Positions 9,221 through 19,011 are shown, numbered from the stretch's first letter. The stretch: 64,000 bases of DNA from Fortiea contorta PCC 7126 (GCF_000332295.1 NZ_KB235930.1:4801895-4865894), one strand, 5' to 3'. Notes: a model not told the origin generated them from the letters alone. Program-made: numbers and translations.

Positions 9221-9288
9221 GACTTCTGCCTTCTGCCCTCTGCCCTCTGCCTTCCCCCAACCAAGATCACCAAAAGTTGCCAAGACCC
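9221..9288 (-). repeat. Right 68-bp inverted repeat
   Basis: Perfect reverse complement of 6992-7059, including the short G-rich tandem units. It marks the right border of the ISL3 / four-helix-bundle segment. Confidence 0.85.
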
Positions 9289-9463
9289 CACATTATTTGC
9301 AAATAAGCCGTACCCCTTGCTGTGATTGGGGTACAGCATTTATCGCCTCAAATGTGTCCAAATTATAAGAACTTTTACACCGGACATATATGTACATTTA
9401 TTTAGATATAAATTGAACACTAATAAAACAAAAAAATTTTACATAGGGTATTTCTCGTTTTAT

Positions 9464-10579
9464 CTAATTTCCCTCTGACGCATACAAGGGAATTCCCATT
9501 TTTAACATCTGGTCTCTCAAATCTTGGGTGCGACCAGGAGGTAACTGAGCGTGTATAAAAGAATTTACTTCACTTACTCGTATATTTAATAACTCAGCTA
9601 AGACTTTAGCATTGTAACCATGCCGAATTAAGCGGGGTTCTAAATCGTTAAGTCCTACGTTCAAGACAGCTTCAGCCATATCACGGGTGACAGGCTTAGT
9701 TGCTGCTTGATAAGCGTCTTCAAAAGCCCTCTGCAAATAATGTTCGATTTGCAATGGAGTAGTCAGTCGTTCTGCTAAAAATGCAATAGCTTCATTGGTA
9801 ATCAAATCTTCAGGCAGATAATCATCGTGAATACACTCGCTCAAAAGCCATTTTATATACTCACTCTGATGTCCTCTAATACCTTCTAAACTAAAAATAT
9901 TGGTTCTAGCACCAATCTCTTCCAAAGATGGTCGGCGCAAATCATTTTTCAATTTGGGATGTCCCAGCAGCACTACAGATAAAGTGCAACCATTCTGGCG
10001 TACCAATTCGATTAAACGCTTAATCTTGACTAACGTACTGTGACCGACTCGTTAGGAAAAAAATGGGTCACGGAGTAGCGACAAAAAAATTAGTCAGGCT
10101 TCATTACCCAGCGACTATCCACTAAGCCCGACAGATCACCCAGAAAGCCTGACTAATTTTTCAAGCCAGAGTTCGAGAGGTTCTACAAATAGTCTTGTAG
10201 TCCCAGTGATTAATCGCAGGGCTTCTAACCCTCCCCATTTTTTTTAAGAGGAACTTGGTGAGTCGGTGGTAAAGCATCCTTTTCTGTGCTTAAATCTAAA
10301 AACAAAGCACTCATCAAAACCCCGACGTTGACCAAATCTATTGTCAATTGCAAGGCAACGAGAAATAATTATGTCTTTTTCGGAGGACAATTCCAATTGC
10401 AGTCGTTGTAAAGTCGTTGTTTTACCACAACCAACAACACCTGTTATCGCAATCAAGCGACCTTGCCTAATTTGGGGTTTGAGTTCTTTGAATAGATTTG
10501 TCTGCTCTTGGGTCTCAAAATACCCCACATGATCTAAGGTACGTTTAAGACCAAAATAAGTCATGACATCACTCAACAT
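9464..10579 (-). pseudogene. TniB/ExeA-like transposition ATPase, interrupted
   Basis: AAA ATPase of the type that partners TniA/MuA-like transposases. The N-terminal part (10244-10579) has Walker A GVVGCGKTT. Near 10340 the frame shifts: the natural continuation (VNVGVLMSALFLDL) is in the next frame. The C-terminal part (below 10040) resumes at TLVKIKRLIELVRQNG and LSVVLLGHPKLKNDLRRPS. The Walker B region between them is missing, replaced by a ~200-bp insertion. The gene start overlaps the end of the transposase at 10569, the usual TniA-TniB order. It is not functional as read. Confidence 0.8.
10040..10245. mobile_element. Small MITE-like insertion inside the TniB-like gene
   Basis: About 200 bp of non-coding sequence replaces the Walker B part of the ATPase. 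It contains a 17-bp perfect inverted repeat (AAAAATTAGTCAGGCTT at 10085-10101 and its complement at 10145-10161) around a 43-bp loop. Exact borders and family are not determinable by eye. Confidence 0.45.
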
Positions 10580-11579
10580 CGCTCGTACCTGTAATGGGGT
10601 TAAAGAAATCTCGAATTTGTTTGATTACCTCCTGCTTATTGAGAGTAGTCACCAGCACCGCATCAATATAAGCCATCTGTTCTGAGGTAAGTTTTGCTAA
10701 TGGGCGTGCCAAATAATCAGCGATCGCTAATTTGGCTGCAATCACTGTACTAAATGTCAATTCTTGAAATGGGTTAGGGTCAACAAAAGGCTGCACCTTT
10801 AGTTGGGTTGTATTACTCCCGAATTCTGGCTGATTGCCTTTACCAGTGACAGAGTTCGGTAGAGACAACTGTTTAGCCAAAGATTCAATTCGGTCAGCCC
10901 TATCTAAAGTTCGTGTTTTCTTGAAACTACGGTAGCGATGTAGGGGGATTGGGCCATCTACAGGCAGAAACGGCCCATAGCGACGTTCTTTGTGTTCTAC
11001 GTACAGTTCGTTATCGAACAAGCCCCACCACAGAACAACAGTTTCTCCAGCCAAATCAGGCTCAACCTCATAAGCCACGCCCTCAACCGTAACGCGAGCA
11101 TCGATGCCTACCTTACGGCGTTCGGGTGAGCGTGCAAATGTACAAAAACGTTCCCAATTACACATTTGACGGATGCCTAACTCAGGTAAATTGCTTACCC
11201 AGTCCTCCATCCGGGAATGAGGTTCGCTGCGATGGGGTCGGCTATTGTAATGGAGCAAAAACTTCATCAACCATGCATTCGCCTCGGCTTCGGTCTCCGG
11301 TTCATGCAGATGGTAAAGAGTTTCGTGCATTTCTTTAACAGTGCGAAACGGTCTTTCTACTTTCCCCTTAGAACGAGCCGTCACCCGTCGTCCATCCTTG
11401 CCATTAGGTAAATGGGTACGTACTTCAATCCCCAAATAACCCATAACTTTTTGAAACACCAAGCTCTTCGCAATGGGGCCATTGTCCATGTACAGCATTT
11501 GGGGAATGCCTTGAAAGGGAAAGTCTGTCTCTTTTTTGGGTGACATGGCGGCAAACATAAACCGCAGTGCTGCTTCCAC
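10569..11579 (-). pseudogene. TniA/MuA-like DDE transposase, 5' end lost
   Basis: About 336 codons of the C-terminal two-thirds of a retroviral-integrase-type transposase: second catalytic Asp in YMDNGPIAKSL, the Glu in KGKVERPFRTVKEMHETL, then a Mu-type beta-barrel domain (GVAYEVEPDLAGETVVLWWG). The first Asp and DNA-binding N-terminus are absent because the reading frame runs straight into the truncated left end of the Tn3 copy near 11574. It overlaps the TniB-like gene by a few codons. Deletion at the transposon boundary is the simplest explanation. Confidence 0.85.
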
Positions 11580-12000
11580 ATAGTGGACAAAATTTATACC
11601 TCAACGACACCACCATCTCACCACAATTCCGACAACTAGCCTGCAACTGTGTACCGCACAGATAACAAAACTTAGCCCTAACATTTCCCCACATCGGATC
11701 AGCAGCACCCCCAGGATTCCAACATTGGGGGCAAAACTTAATCACTGGCATTGCTACAACCTCTTCCCCCCTAACAACAGCCTGCAAATACTCAACCGGC
11801 ACGGACAAAGCTAGCGCCAGCCCACTGAGAGTTTTATGGCTGAGTCTCATCGTCAGTCCCCGTTCAATCTTCCCCACAGACCGAGAATGAATACCAGCAG
11901 CATCGGCTAACTCAAACTGAGTTAAATTGAGTCCCTTCCTGATCCGCAAAACATAGTCAGCTAGGGATTCTCCATGTTTTGGTGTCTTAAAAGTATCCAT
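11574..12000 (-). pseudogene. XRE-type HTH regulator with zinc ribbon, truncated
   Basis: Identical to the complete copy at 59616-60074 through the HTH (NLTQFELADAAGIHSRSVGKIERGL) and the Cys-rich tail (CPQC, CYLC, CRNC, CPLCG). It then runs into the deleted transposon border and an unrelated frame of the TniA-like gene. The last zinc-ribbon residues (KPYKDGSENR in copy 2) are lost. Confidence 0.85.
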
Positions 12001-12076
12001 AAAATGCTGTCAATGCTCTTATCTAAAGATATATAATTTATGAATAAATTACCTTGCTAAAAACACACTTTTTCCA

Positions 12077-12738
12077 GTGAAGCAAGCTGTCACATTAGCC
12101 ACCGTTGCCGTCAAATTTTAGAACGGACTGGGCTAGCACCCAGTACCATCAAAACCTACGAAATAACTCTCTTGAGCTTACTAGCAGAGTATGGAAGTTG
12201 GTCAATCGAAATTATCAGTAAGCAAACATTGGTTGAGTATCTAGATACACTCTCACATTTAAAATACACAACCCACCACAAGCATCAAGCAATACTGCAA
12301 AGCCTATTTAACTTTGCCGTCGAGCAAGGGTATATAAAATCCAACCCAATTCGGGGATTAAAACAGCGTCCCCCACAACGAGAAAAAGGCGAACATAAAA
12401 GCGACGATACAATAAAATACCTAACACCCTCACAGCTAAATATACTCTACGAAGTAACCAAATATGACCTGCGGATGTCTGCAATAATTCATTTATTGCA
12501 TCGCACAGGATGTAGAATTGGAGAGCTTTTAGCGCTGAATTTATCAGACCTAGATATCAAAAATCAAAAATTTCAGGTATTGGGAAAAGGAAACAAACAA
12601 CGTTGGTGCTTTTATAGTGATGATGCAGCCGAATCCCTAGCTCAATATTTCCAGTACTCACGCCATAAAATATTAACGCACTCTTTACAGCACAACATCC
12701 AGTCACCCTCAAAGAGTGAGGGATCAGCCACCATCTAG
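12077..12738 (+). pseudogene. Transposon tyrosine recombinase, frameshifted copy
   Basis: Same gene as 60151-60795. It opens with GTG at 12077 but a T4 run near 12116 (T5 in copy 2) gives a stop after 14 codons. A second run near 12667 (A4 versus A5) changes the C-terminus. The core R-motif GCRIGELLALN and the GKGNKQRW lysine region are present. The HxxR and Tyr boxes are absent, as in copy 2. Confidence 0.8.
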
Positions 12739-12776
12739 TTGTTTTTGGCATTTTTTATGTTTTAAATATTACCTGA

Positions 12777-15459
12777 ATGACCTTAATTGACCGGACTGCA
12801 TATCCTAAATTCAAACAATTTCCTAACCCAAAAGAGCTTGCAGAGCTTTATACCCCACAAAGCGAAGAAATTAAGTTTGCAAAGTCCAAAACTAAGAGCC
12901 ACGAAGGATTTCTTAGTTTTATGGTCATGCTAAAATCCTTCCAACGGCTTGGTTATTTTCCCCACCCCGAATTAGTACCAATTGCGGTTACCCGTCATCT
13001 ACGGTCGTGTTTAAAGTTACAAGATTGGGTAAAAGCCATTCCATCCGAACGCCAACGCTACACTTATCTTCAGGCGATTCGGGATTATCTGAAAGTCAAA
13101 CAGTATGATAAGGCAGGTCAAAGATTAATAGCCGCATTAGTTGCAGAAGCTGCCCAGGTAAAAGACCACCCTGCTGATTTAATCAATGTAGCCATTGAAG
13201 AATTAGTTAAAGAACGATACGAGTTACCAGCATTTAGTACCCTTGACCGATTAATTCGCCACATTCGTTCAATGGTCAATAATCGCTTGTTTGCACTTTG
13301 TTCTGAAGGGCTTTCCATCAACGAGCAGATTTATTTAGACCAATTGCTAGCGGTTACGAATAATGAGCTAGATGAAAATGCCACACTTAATTTACTGAAA
13401 TCGCCACCTAAAAGTGCCAAACTTAGTGGGATAAAACTCCTACAAAGTAAGTTTGATATTCTTATGACCTTTGGTGATGCCAAGCGACTGCTACAAAGTA
13501 TTGCTATCACCAAAGTTAGACATTTTGCAGCACAGGCTAGGGCTTTGGATATCTCGGAATTTCAAGATATTAATTTACCCAAACGTCGGACGTTGCTGTT
13601 ATGTCTATTGTACGAGGCACAAGTTAACACCCGTGATTATCTTGTTGATATGTTTATTAAACGTATCCTCAAGATTCAAAATAATGCTAAACAGCGATTG
13701 CAGGAATGAAGCATTAAAGTTCGTGTTAGAAAATCAACACAAACGCGCCAAGTATTTACCTTTTGAGATTGATTTAGATTTTATTAGTAGTAACTGGCGT
13801 GCGCTAGTTGTAGAAGAAATTGATGGAACTGAGGTTTTGGTTCGTCAGCAGTTAGAAATTTGCATCTTTTCAAATCTAGCAACTGAATTTAAAACAGGAG
13901 ATGCGTGTGTTGTGGGTTCATCAAGTTACGCCGATTTCCGCGAACAATTATTGAGTCATGCTGAATGCGAACCTTTGATAGAAGAATACTGTCGCTTATT
14001 TGAATTTCCTGCTAACCCAGATGACTTTGTTAAACACCTACAAGATAAATTAGCACAGGTAGCTTTCGTTGTAGATAATATTTGTGCGGTTGATAAACAA
14101 TTCACTATCAATAAAGACGGAGAACCTGTACTTAAAAGAATCCCATCCCTAGCCCAAACGAATGAAGTGGAAGAATTAGAATCAAAAATTCGGGCTTTGA
14201 TGCCGGAGCGCAGTATCTTAGAAATCCTTTGTAATGTTGAACATTGGTTGAACTGGACAAGGCATTTTGGTCTATTTTCAGGAAGCGAACCAAAAATATC
14301 TGATCCTGCTGAACGTTATATTTTTACTACCTTTAGCTACGGCTGTAATCTTGGCCCTAATCAGATGGCTCGTCATTCCCAAGGTGCAGTGACAAGTCAC
14401 ATGATTTCTTATACAAACCGTCGCCATATTAGTGCTGCCAAAATTGAAGCTGCAATTCGGGATATTATCAATACGTACAACCGTTTTAGTTTACCATCTT
14501 GTTGGGGTACAGGTAAAAAGGCTGCTGCTGACGGAAGCAAGTTTGAGATATACGAGAATAATTTACACAGCGAGTATCACATCCGCTACGGCGGTTACGG
14601 TGGTATCGCCTATCACCATGTCTCTGATAAATATATTGCTTTGTTTACCCACTTTATCACCTGTGGTGTGTGGGAGGCTGTCTATATTTTGGATGGGCTG
14701 TTGAAAAATCTATCAGATATTCAACCTGATACTTTGCACGCAGATACTCAAGGTCAATCTGGGCCTGTGTTTGCTATTTCCTATCTTCTCGGTATCAAAT
14801 TGATGCCGCGTATCCGTAACTGGAAGGATTTAACTTTTGTTCGCCCCAGCGCAGATGTTACCTACAAGTATATCGAACCGTTGTTTAAGGGCGTGGTCAA
14901 TTGGAATTTAATCAAGACTCATTGGTATGACATGATACGTGTAGTACTGTCAATTAAGGCAGGTAAGGTGATGCCTTCGACGCTTCTACGTAAGTTGGGT
15001 AGCTATAGTAAGAAAAATCGACTTTATCAAGCTTTTCTTGAGTTGGGCAAGGTAGTGCGAACAATGTTTTTGCTCGACTATGTTTCTAATGTGGCTCTTC
15101 GGCATGAGATTACAGCGATAACGAATATTGTGGAGATGTACAATGCTTTTCTTGACTGGGTGTTCTTCGGTAAGCTGGGAGCGATTACTGAAAATGATCC
15201 TATTGAGCAGGAAAAGCGGCTGAAATATCTTGATTTGGTAGCAAGCGCAGTTATTTTGCAGAATACGGTTGATATGTCGTTGGCTATCCAAACGTTGATG
15301 TCACAGGGAGAATTGATTCCCATGCGACACCTTGCAGCAATGAGTCCATACATAACAAGACATATCAAAAGATACGGTGACTATGTGGTGAATTTACACA
15401 ATATCCCCCAACCATTGGAGGCTGCTATTAATCTTCCACCAGAAATCTTTGAAACGTAG
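12777..15459 (+). pseudogene. Tn3-family transposase, one frameshift
   Basis: Two overlapping frames together make a full Tn3 transposase of about 890 residues. The first (12777-13709) holds the N-terminal DNA-binding region (LKSFQRLGYFPHPELVPIAV). The second continues to 15459 with the DDE core (KAAADGSKFEIYENNLHSEYHIRYGG, LHADTQGQS, and a C-terminal Glu region EITAITNIVEMYNAFLDW). The break is at GAA-TGA-A (13704-13710); skipping one base restores the frame. Copy 2 has the same TGA, so this step is not a copy-specific error. It could be true decay, +1 recoding or an ancestral mutation. Confidence 0.85.
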
Positions 15460-15494
15460 ATATAGCAACGGTTTCCAGACCATCTTGCAGGTTT

Positions 15495-16157
15495 TTACAC
15501 GTATCTCGGCTCAATACCTAGAAGTCTTATACTTCCCATCTCAGAATAAAGATGTGGGTTGTGGTCTTCTGCTGCCTTGGTAGGACTCCACAAGACCAAA
15601 ACTTTTGCTGTCGGTGTTTTTGTTACCTCTTTTGAGGTCATTCCGAACAAAGCTCTATTTTTAGTGACCCATCTCTCATAATCCGATAGCTCAACTAATG
15701 GGCAGGGTTTCCAGGTAGTTAAACCATTCTTACCTTTCTTTTTTACCTGTAGAATTTCCCGTTTTTCGTTGTAGACCACCTCACTATCTCCCCGCGAACG
15801 AATAGAGATGATCAGGTGTGCCTTTTTGGGAAACCTGATAAACAAGTCAATAGGATTTTGTTCTTCTACCTTCAGCACCGGAAAGACTTGTATACCTTCG
15901 CTTTTAAACTCTTGTAAAAGTAGAGTTATTAATTTTTCCAGTCGTGCAAGTTTTTCAACTCGGATCAACGGCTTGTAAGCCAACGCAAAAAGAACCCAGC
16001 CTAACGGATGAACCATGCCGCCCGATGCCAGTGCAGCACCACTAGCAACTAGAGCAACAGTGGACTCATAGTCTTTCCCCTCCCTAATTCTTTCTAGCGC
16101 CGCTTCGTTGTGCGGTGGGAGTTGAAAATCGGTTGGTGGGTCTTTCACTGTAGTCAT
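15495..16157 (-). pseudogene. Unknown protein with nuclease-like features, 3' end displaced to 59449
   Basis: The genuine gene runs from 16157 to 15519 (213 codons, ending ...MGSIRLL); the last seven codons read here come from the transposon end. Its true C-terminus (ALRRKGTAF...KYEETK, 31 codons) lies at 59449-59544. Joining the two across the TAGAA duplication gives an in-frame 244-residue protein. It has a short hydrophobic segment (GMVHPLGWVLFALAY, near residue 50), and the later DLFIRF...HLIISIRSRGD...RRKGTAFVI pattern is reminiscent of NERD-type nuclease-related domains; that link is weak. It is the last gene of a minus-strand group with 16207-16856. Confidence 0.75.
15519..15523. repeat. 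5-bp target duplication TAGAA (left side of captured replicon)
   Basis: TAGAA directly abuts the right end of Tn3 copy 1. The same 5 bp abut the left end of copy 2 at 59545-59549. Tn3-family elements make 5-bp duplications, so the two mark one insertion into the intervening replicon. Confidence 0.88.
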
Positions 16158-16206
16158 TGGCGACTTGAAAAATTAATAACGTGAAATAGCACGAACTGTA
16201 CTGATC

Positions 16207-16428
16207 TTAATGTTTGACATTGCATTTTTGAACCAATAGCCATCTGTTTGATTCTTTATCGAGTGCTGGCAGTAGGCGAAAGTTAAAAACATCCTCCCAT
16301 ACCTCTACACCATATCGAGAAGCAAAATTAATTTCGAGAGTTTTGAACTGTTCCCAGGAGCGATCGCCGATTGCCGTCAGCATAGGGATGATCGCAGTGA
16401 TTGGTATTTGGGTAGCTGTTTCACTCAT
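16207..16428 (-). CDS. Small hypothetical protein
   Basis: A 73-residue protein starting at ATG 16428 (MSETATQI), which overlaps the stop of the upstream gene by 8 bp (ATGAGTGA). This suggests translational coupling and decides the start. The sequence has no motif I recognise; it is mixed alpha/beta in character with two Trp residues near the middle and end. It is part of a three- to four-gene minus-strand operon on the captured plasmid. Confidence 0.6.
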   Translation of the reverse strand: MSETATQIPITAIIPMLTAIGDRSWEQFKTLEINFASRYGVEVWEDVFNFRLLPALDKESNRWLLVQKCNVKH

Positions 16429-16627
16429 CTGGGTAATCCTCAAAAATACAAATTATTGGTAACGGTTCGTCTTCTGTGTCGATAATTTCGACTAATCGCT
16501 TTCCTTTTCTTTTAGCAAGCCTTCTGCAACGTTCTTCAGATGCGGCGGCTGACCAATCCCTAGTCTCTGTTAGTGGGTCGAATTTCCCTTTAGATCGCTT
16601 TATATCTGGCTTGCTTTCTTCAGTCAT
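16421..16627 (-). CDS. Small basic hypothetical protein
   Basis: A 68-residue charged protein (RSKGKFDPLTETRDW, RCRRLAKRKGKRL) with an acidic tail. It overlaps genes on both sides by about 8 bp (ATGACTGA and ATGAGTGA), so it is clearly part of a coupled operon. No domain recognised. The charge pattern would fit a nucleic-acid-associated accessory protein, but this is a guess. Confidence 0.6.
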   Translation of the reverse strand: MTEESKPDIKRSKGKFDPLTETRDWSAAASEERCRRLAKRKGKRLVEIIDTEDEPLPIICIFEDYPDE

Positions 16628-16856
16628 TCTCCCCCTTTACCTTTTTGCCCTTGGGTGTAGAGGAAGGTTGCTCATGCTTCGCTAGCCAAAGGCTAATTGC
16701 TTCATCTAGTGCATCACTTTGGGTCATTTGCAAGGCAGTGCAAGCGATTTTAAAGCTTAAAGCCTTGTCTTTTGGTATGTATCCGCTAACCTGAGCGAAA
16801 TTTGGATCGTCTCGTCTTGTTGCCACATTACTGTTTTCTATTTGTTCTGAAAACAT
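16620..16856 (-). CDS. Probable small DNA-binding regulator
   Basis: A 78-residue protein; the stretch FAQVSGYIPKDKALSFKIACTALQMTQSDALDEAISLWLAKHEQ looks like a ribbon-helix-helix or similar small plasmid regulator: a strand, then two helices with an alternating hydrophobic pattern. A 20-bp palindrome plus an extra half-site lies 30-58 bp upstream of its start (16887-16914), as expected for an autoregulated operon. It is first gene of the minus-strand group and is divergent from the ParM-like gene at 17080, so it could control both. Confidence 0.6.
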   Translation of the reverse strand: MFSEQIENSNVATRRDDPNFAQVSGYIPKDKALSFKIACTALQMTQSDALDEAISLWLAKHEQPSSTPKGKKVKGEND

Positions 16857-16886
16857 TTTGGCATTACCTCAAGCTAATTAGTTAAT

Positions 16887-16914
16887 CATTACTTCATGAA
16901 GTAATGAAGTAATG
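16887..16914. promoter_or_regulatory. Palindromic operator between divergent plasmid operons
   Basis: Perfect palindrome 16887-16906 (half-site CATTACTTCA) followed by another TGAAGTAATG at 16905-16914, giving three half-sites in a row. It lies between the small regulator (16856, minus) and the ParM-like gene (17080, plus). It resembles, but is not identical to, the GCAGTAAT repeats around the parA region at 40.6-42.1 kb. Confidence 0.7.
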
Positions 16915-17079
16915 CTATCATATCACTAGCAAGCCAAAAACAGTCACCAAACAAAGGCGATAGAAGCTAGAAAGTGACGCTACGGCAAGCCAAAAACTAT
17001 ATATGTGGATTAAGGGTTATTTAATTCCAAAAATTCTCCAAACCCACAAAAATCAAGACTTTTACCAAACAACAGAACA

Positions 17080-18195
17080 ATGACTTCCGCTATCTTGAAT
17101 GCCAAAAATTGGCTTGTTCAAGCAGACTTGCTTGCCAATTCCGGGCTAACTGACCTCAACGCGGGTAAAGACCCTGGTGCAGGGTATGGGAAGGCAATCA
17201 TAGGTGATTTTTGCATCATGATGCCTGCCGCCTACTCAGTAGTTCGCAACCGTAACATCTACCTTCACGAAACAATTTCAAAAGATGGCTGCTGGGTTCG
17301 TTATATCGAAGGTTCACGCAAAGACTTAAAAGATGTTCAATTTTTTTGGGGAAGTGCAGCGATCGCAAAACTTGACCATACCCTACTACATGACGACAAA
17401 GCCAAAAAAGCAGAACTGGCATTAGAAAGCATCCTTGCAGACTTAGCAGTTCTCAATATCCCCGACGGTATGAAACTTTCAATCAGCTTGAGTAACCACA
17501 ACCCAGAACGCTGGTCTTCTGAAATTAAACGCAGAGTGCAAGGTACTCATACCTTCCAGCACAAACACCCCGTAACCCGTGAGATTGTCACCAAGACGGT
17601 TGAAATTGTAGTCACAGGCATTTATCCAGAAGGCTATGGGAGCATCGCCTACTGCTTATTTGGGGAAGCCTCATTAGCCCTAGAAGAATCAGAGATTGCT
17701 ATCGCCCTTGATATCGGTTCATCGACTTGGCTAGGCACAGTTTTTAATGGCAACGGTGCAGTTATAGACCAACATTTGATTGAGGGTGGATGTGGGCAAC
17801 TGCATTCGATGATTGCAGAAGCTCTCGACAAACGAAACGACCAAATAAGCTTGATTACTAAGGACGTAAAACACTCACCCACATTAGTTAATCAAGGGAT
17901 TTTAGAAGGCACTTTTACATACGGAGGTAATCACCTTACAGGCAAGAATTTTGAAATTGAATATGCCCAATGTTTGGATGAATGGTGGTCGAATCGCATT
18001 GAAAAATTCGCTAACTTTGTTACTTCTGGCAACTATTTAGACCGTGCAAAATACTTGGTTGCTTGGGGCGGTGGTGTCTCCCTGCCAGTAGTGGTTCAAA
18101 ATCTTGCTGAATTGGGATTCGTGGTTTTAGAAAATCCTCAATTCATCAATGCTTTTGGCTTAAAGCTATTAACAGAAATATCCACAGGAGCTTAA
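17080..18195 (+). CDS. ParM/StbA-like actin ATPase for plasmid segregation
   Basis: A 371-residue actin-fold protein. Phosphate-1-like loop DLNAGKDPGAGYGKAIIGDF near the N-terminus, phosphate-2 IALDIGSSTWLGTVF near residue 215 and adenosine-type motif LVAWGGGVSLP near residue 330 are visible, in the right order for ParM/Alp-type filaments. Such proteins polymerise with ATP and push plasmid copies apart through an adaptor bound at a centromere. The 83-residue gene 3 bp downstream is the natural adaptor candidate. The GTTATT/ATG start at 17080 is preceded by an A-rich leader. The plasmid also has a ParA gene, so it carries two types of partition machinery. Confidence 0.85.
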   Translation: MTSAILNAKNWLVQADLLANSGLTDLNAGKDPGAGYGKAIIGDFCIMMPAAYSVVRNRNIYLHETISKDGCWVRYIEGSRKDLKDVQFFWGSAAIAKLDHTLLHDDKAKKAELALESILADLAVLNIPDGMKLSISLSNHNPERWSSEIKRRVQGTHTFQHKHPVTREIVTKTVEIVVTGIYPEGYGSIAYCLFGEASLALEESEIAIALDIGSSTWLGTVFNGNGAVIDQHLIEGGCGQLHSMIAEALDKRNDQISLITKDVKHSPTLVNQGILEGTFTYGGNHLTGKNFEIEYAQCLDEWWSNRIEKFANFVTSGNYLDRAKYLVAWGGGVSLPVVVQNLAELGFVVLENPQFINAFGLKLLTEISTGA

Positions 18196-18198
18196 TTA

Positions 18199-18450
18199 AT
18201 GAACTACGAATCTCGGCGTATAACCATCTCGTACTTAGCGGTTATTGAATTGTGTCAAATGTTCAATATCCCCCAAGATGCGCCAACCCAAGCCCTTAGT
18301 GCAGCAGTAGAAAAGCTGATTTTCTCCGGTGGTATTGGTGTACAGACCCCTCCAAAAACTCAGAATTCTCCATCAACACCAACAGCAATTCAACCGAATA
18401 AGACCGGACTAGCAAACATGGCTTCTCAGTTTAAGGGAGTGGCTTCATGA
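18199..18450 (+). CDS. Small partner of the ParM-like gene (ParR-like position)
   Basis: An 83-residue protein starting 3 bp after the actin-like gene. The N-terminal half (ISYLAVIELCQMFNIP, TQALSAAVEKLIFS) looks like a small DNA-binding helical domain, and the C-terminal half is Pro/Thr/Gln-rich linker. Size and position fit a ParR-type adaptor that would connect the filament to DNA, but there is no sequence signature that proves it. Its stop overlaps the next start (ATGA). Confidence 0.6.
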   Translation: MNYESRRITISYLAVIELCQMFNIPQDAPTQALSAAVEKLIFSGGIGVQTPPKTQNSPSTPTAIQPNKTGLANMASQFKGVAS

Positions 18451-18713
18451 ATAACTTAAGCAGAGTCTATGACTCAACCCTACTAACCAATTCCAAGGTC
18501 TATCAAATAGACCGAACCCTGTACCAATACCTGTACAAAACAGGCACAATCCAGCATCCAAAGTACCACTTTCGCCCTCTAGCTGGACAACGAAATAAAG
18601 CTGATTTATTGCTCAATCACAAGGCTTTAACTACTCATTGTTATGAAGTGGCAGGGATGAGTACCAATGCTTCAGTTATCAGTCAAGAATCACTGCAATT
18701 ATCAATTTTTTGA
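18447..18713 (+). CDS. Small hypothetical protein
   Basis: An 88-residue protein starting at an ATGA overlap with the preceding gene. Tyr-rich (VYQIDRTLYQYLYKTG) with a basic middle. No family recognised. It belongs to the ParM-like operon by spacing and strand; the next start follows 8 bp after its stop with a GAGGTG ribosome site. Confidence 0.6.
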   Translation: MNNLSRVYDSTLLTNSKVYQIDRTLYQYLYKTGTIQHPKYHFRPLAGQRNKADLLLNHKALTTHCYEVAGMSTNASVISQESLQLSIF

Positions 18714-18721
18714 GGTGAATT

Positions 18722-18919
18722 ATGAACACTCAACCACTACCAGAATTAATTGCACAAGCCCAACAATTAGTAATCCAAATTCGGCAGCATCCACAGTATC
18801 AAAGGTTGAATTTTGATTGTGATGTAACCCTTGGGGACGTAAGCCAATTTTTCAATACTCTGCAATGGTCAGCCACAGCTTCAACTGTGGATGTTTCAAG
18901 GGAAGGATTTTTTCAGTGA
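18722..18919 (+). CDS. Small hypothetical protein
   Basis: A 65-residue protein with a good Shine-Dalgarno (GAGGTGAATT before ATG). It is predicted helical at the N-terminus (LPELIAQAQQLVIQIRQ). No domain recognised. A 90-bp gap with GCGATCGC follows before the next gene. Confidence 0.55.
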   Translation: MNTQPLPELIAQAQQLVIQIRQHPQYQRLNFDCDVTLGDVSQFFNTLQWSATASTVDVSREGFFQ

Positions 18920-19011
18920 TGGGAGAGCGACCGCTTGACTGGACACCGAGCGATCGCACCCACAGATGTATCTCCGCCAATGAAGAATACACTACACAAG
19001 GATTGTAAATC

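Larger units (their letters stand above)
6992..9288. mobile_element. 2.3-kb segment bounded by 68-bp perfect inverted repeats
   Basis: Positions 6992-7059 and 9221-9288 are perfect inverted copies (68/68 by eye). Each contains a G-rich short tandem repeat of GGCAGAG/GGCAGAA units. Between them lie a four-helix-bundle gene and an ISL3 transposase, both on the minus strand. The arrangement may be a composite mobile unit, or an older four-helix-bundle module into which ISL3 inserted. Mobility as a unit is inference. Confidence 0.6.
11574..15518 (+). mobile_element. Tn3-family transposon, copy 1 (left end deleted)
   Basis: Matches 59644-63593 almost base for base. The right 47-bp terminal repeat ends at 15518 (TCAATACC). 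The left terminal repeat and about 95 bp are missing: the homology starts abruptly near 11574 inside the zinc-ribbon regulator gene. The right flank is TAGAA (15519-15523), identical to the left flank of copy 2. Without its left end this copy should not transpose. Confidence 0.92.

Noticed and set aside
9464-11579. A CRISPR-associated transposon (CAST, TnsB/TnsC-like pair)
   Set aside because: Only truncated TniA- and TniB-like genes are present; no cas12k, tniQ, CRISPR repeat or transposon ends are seen, and both genes are broken.
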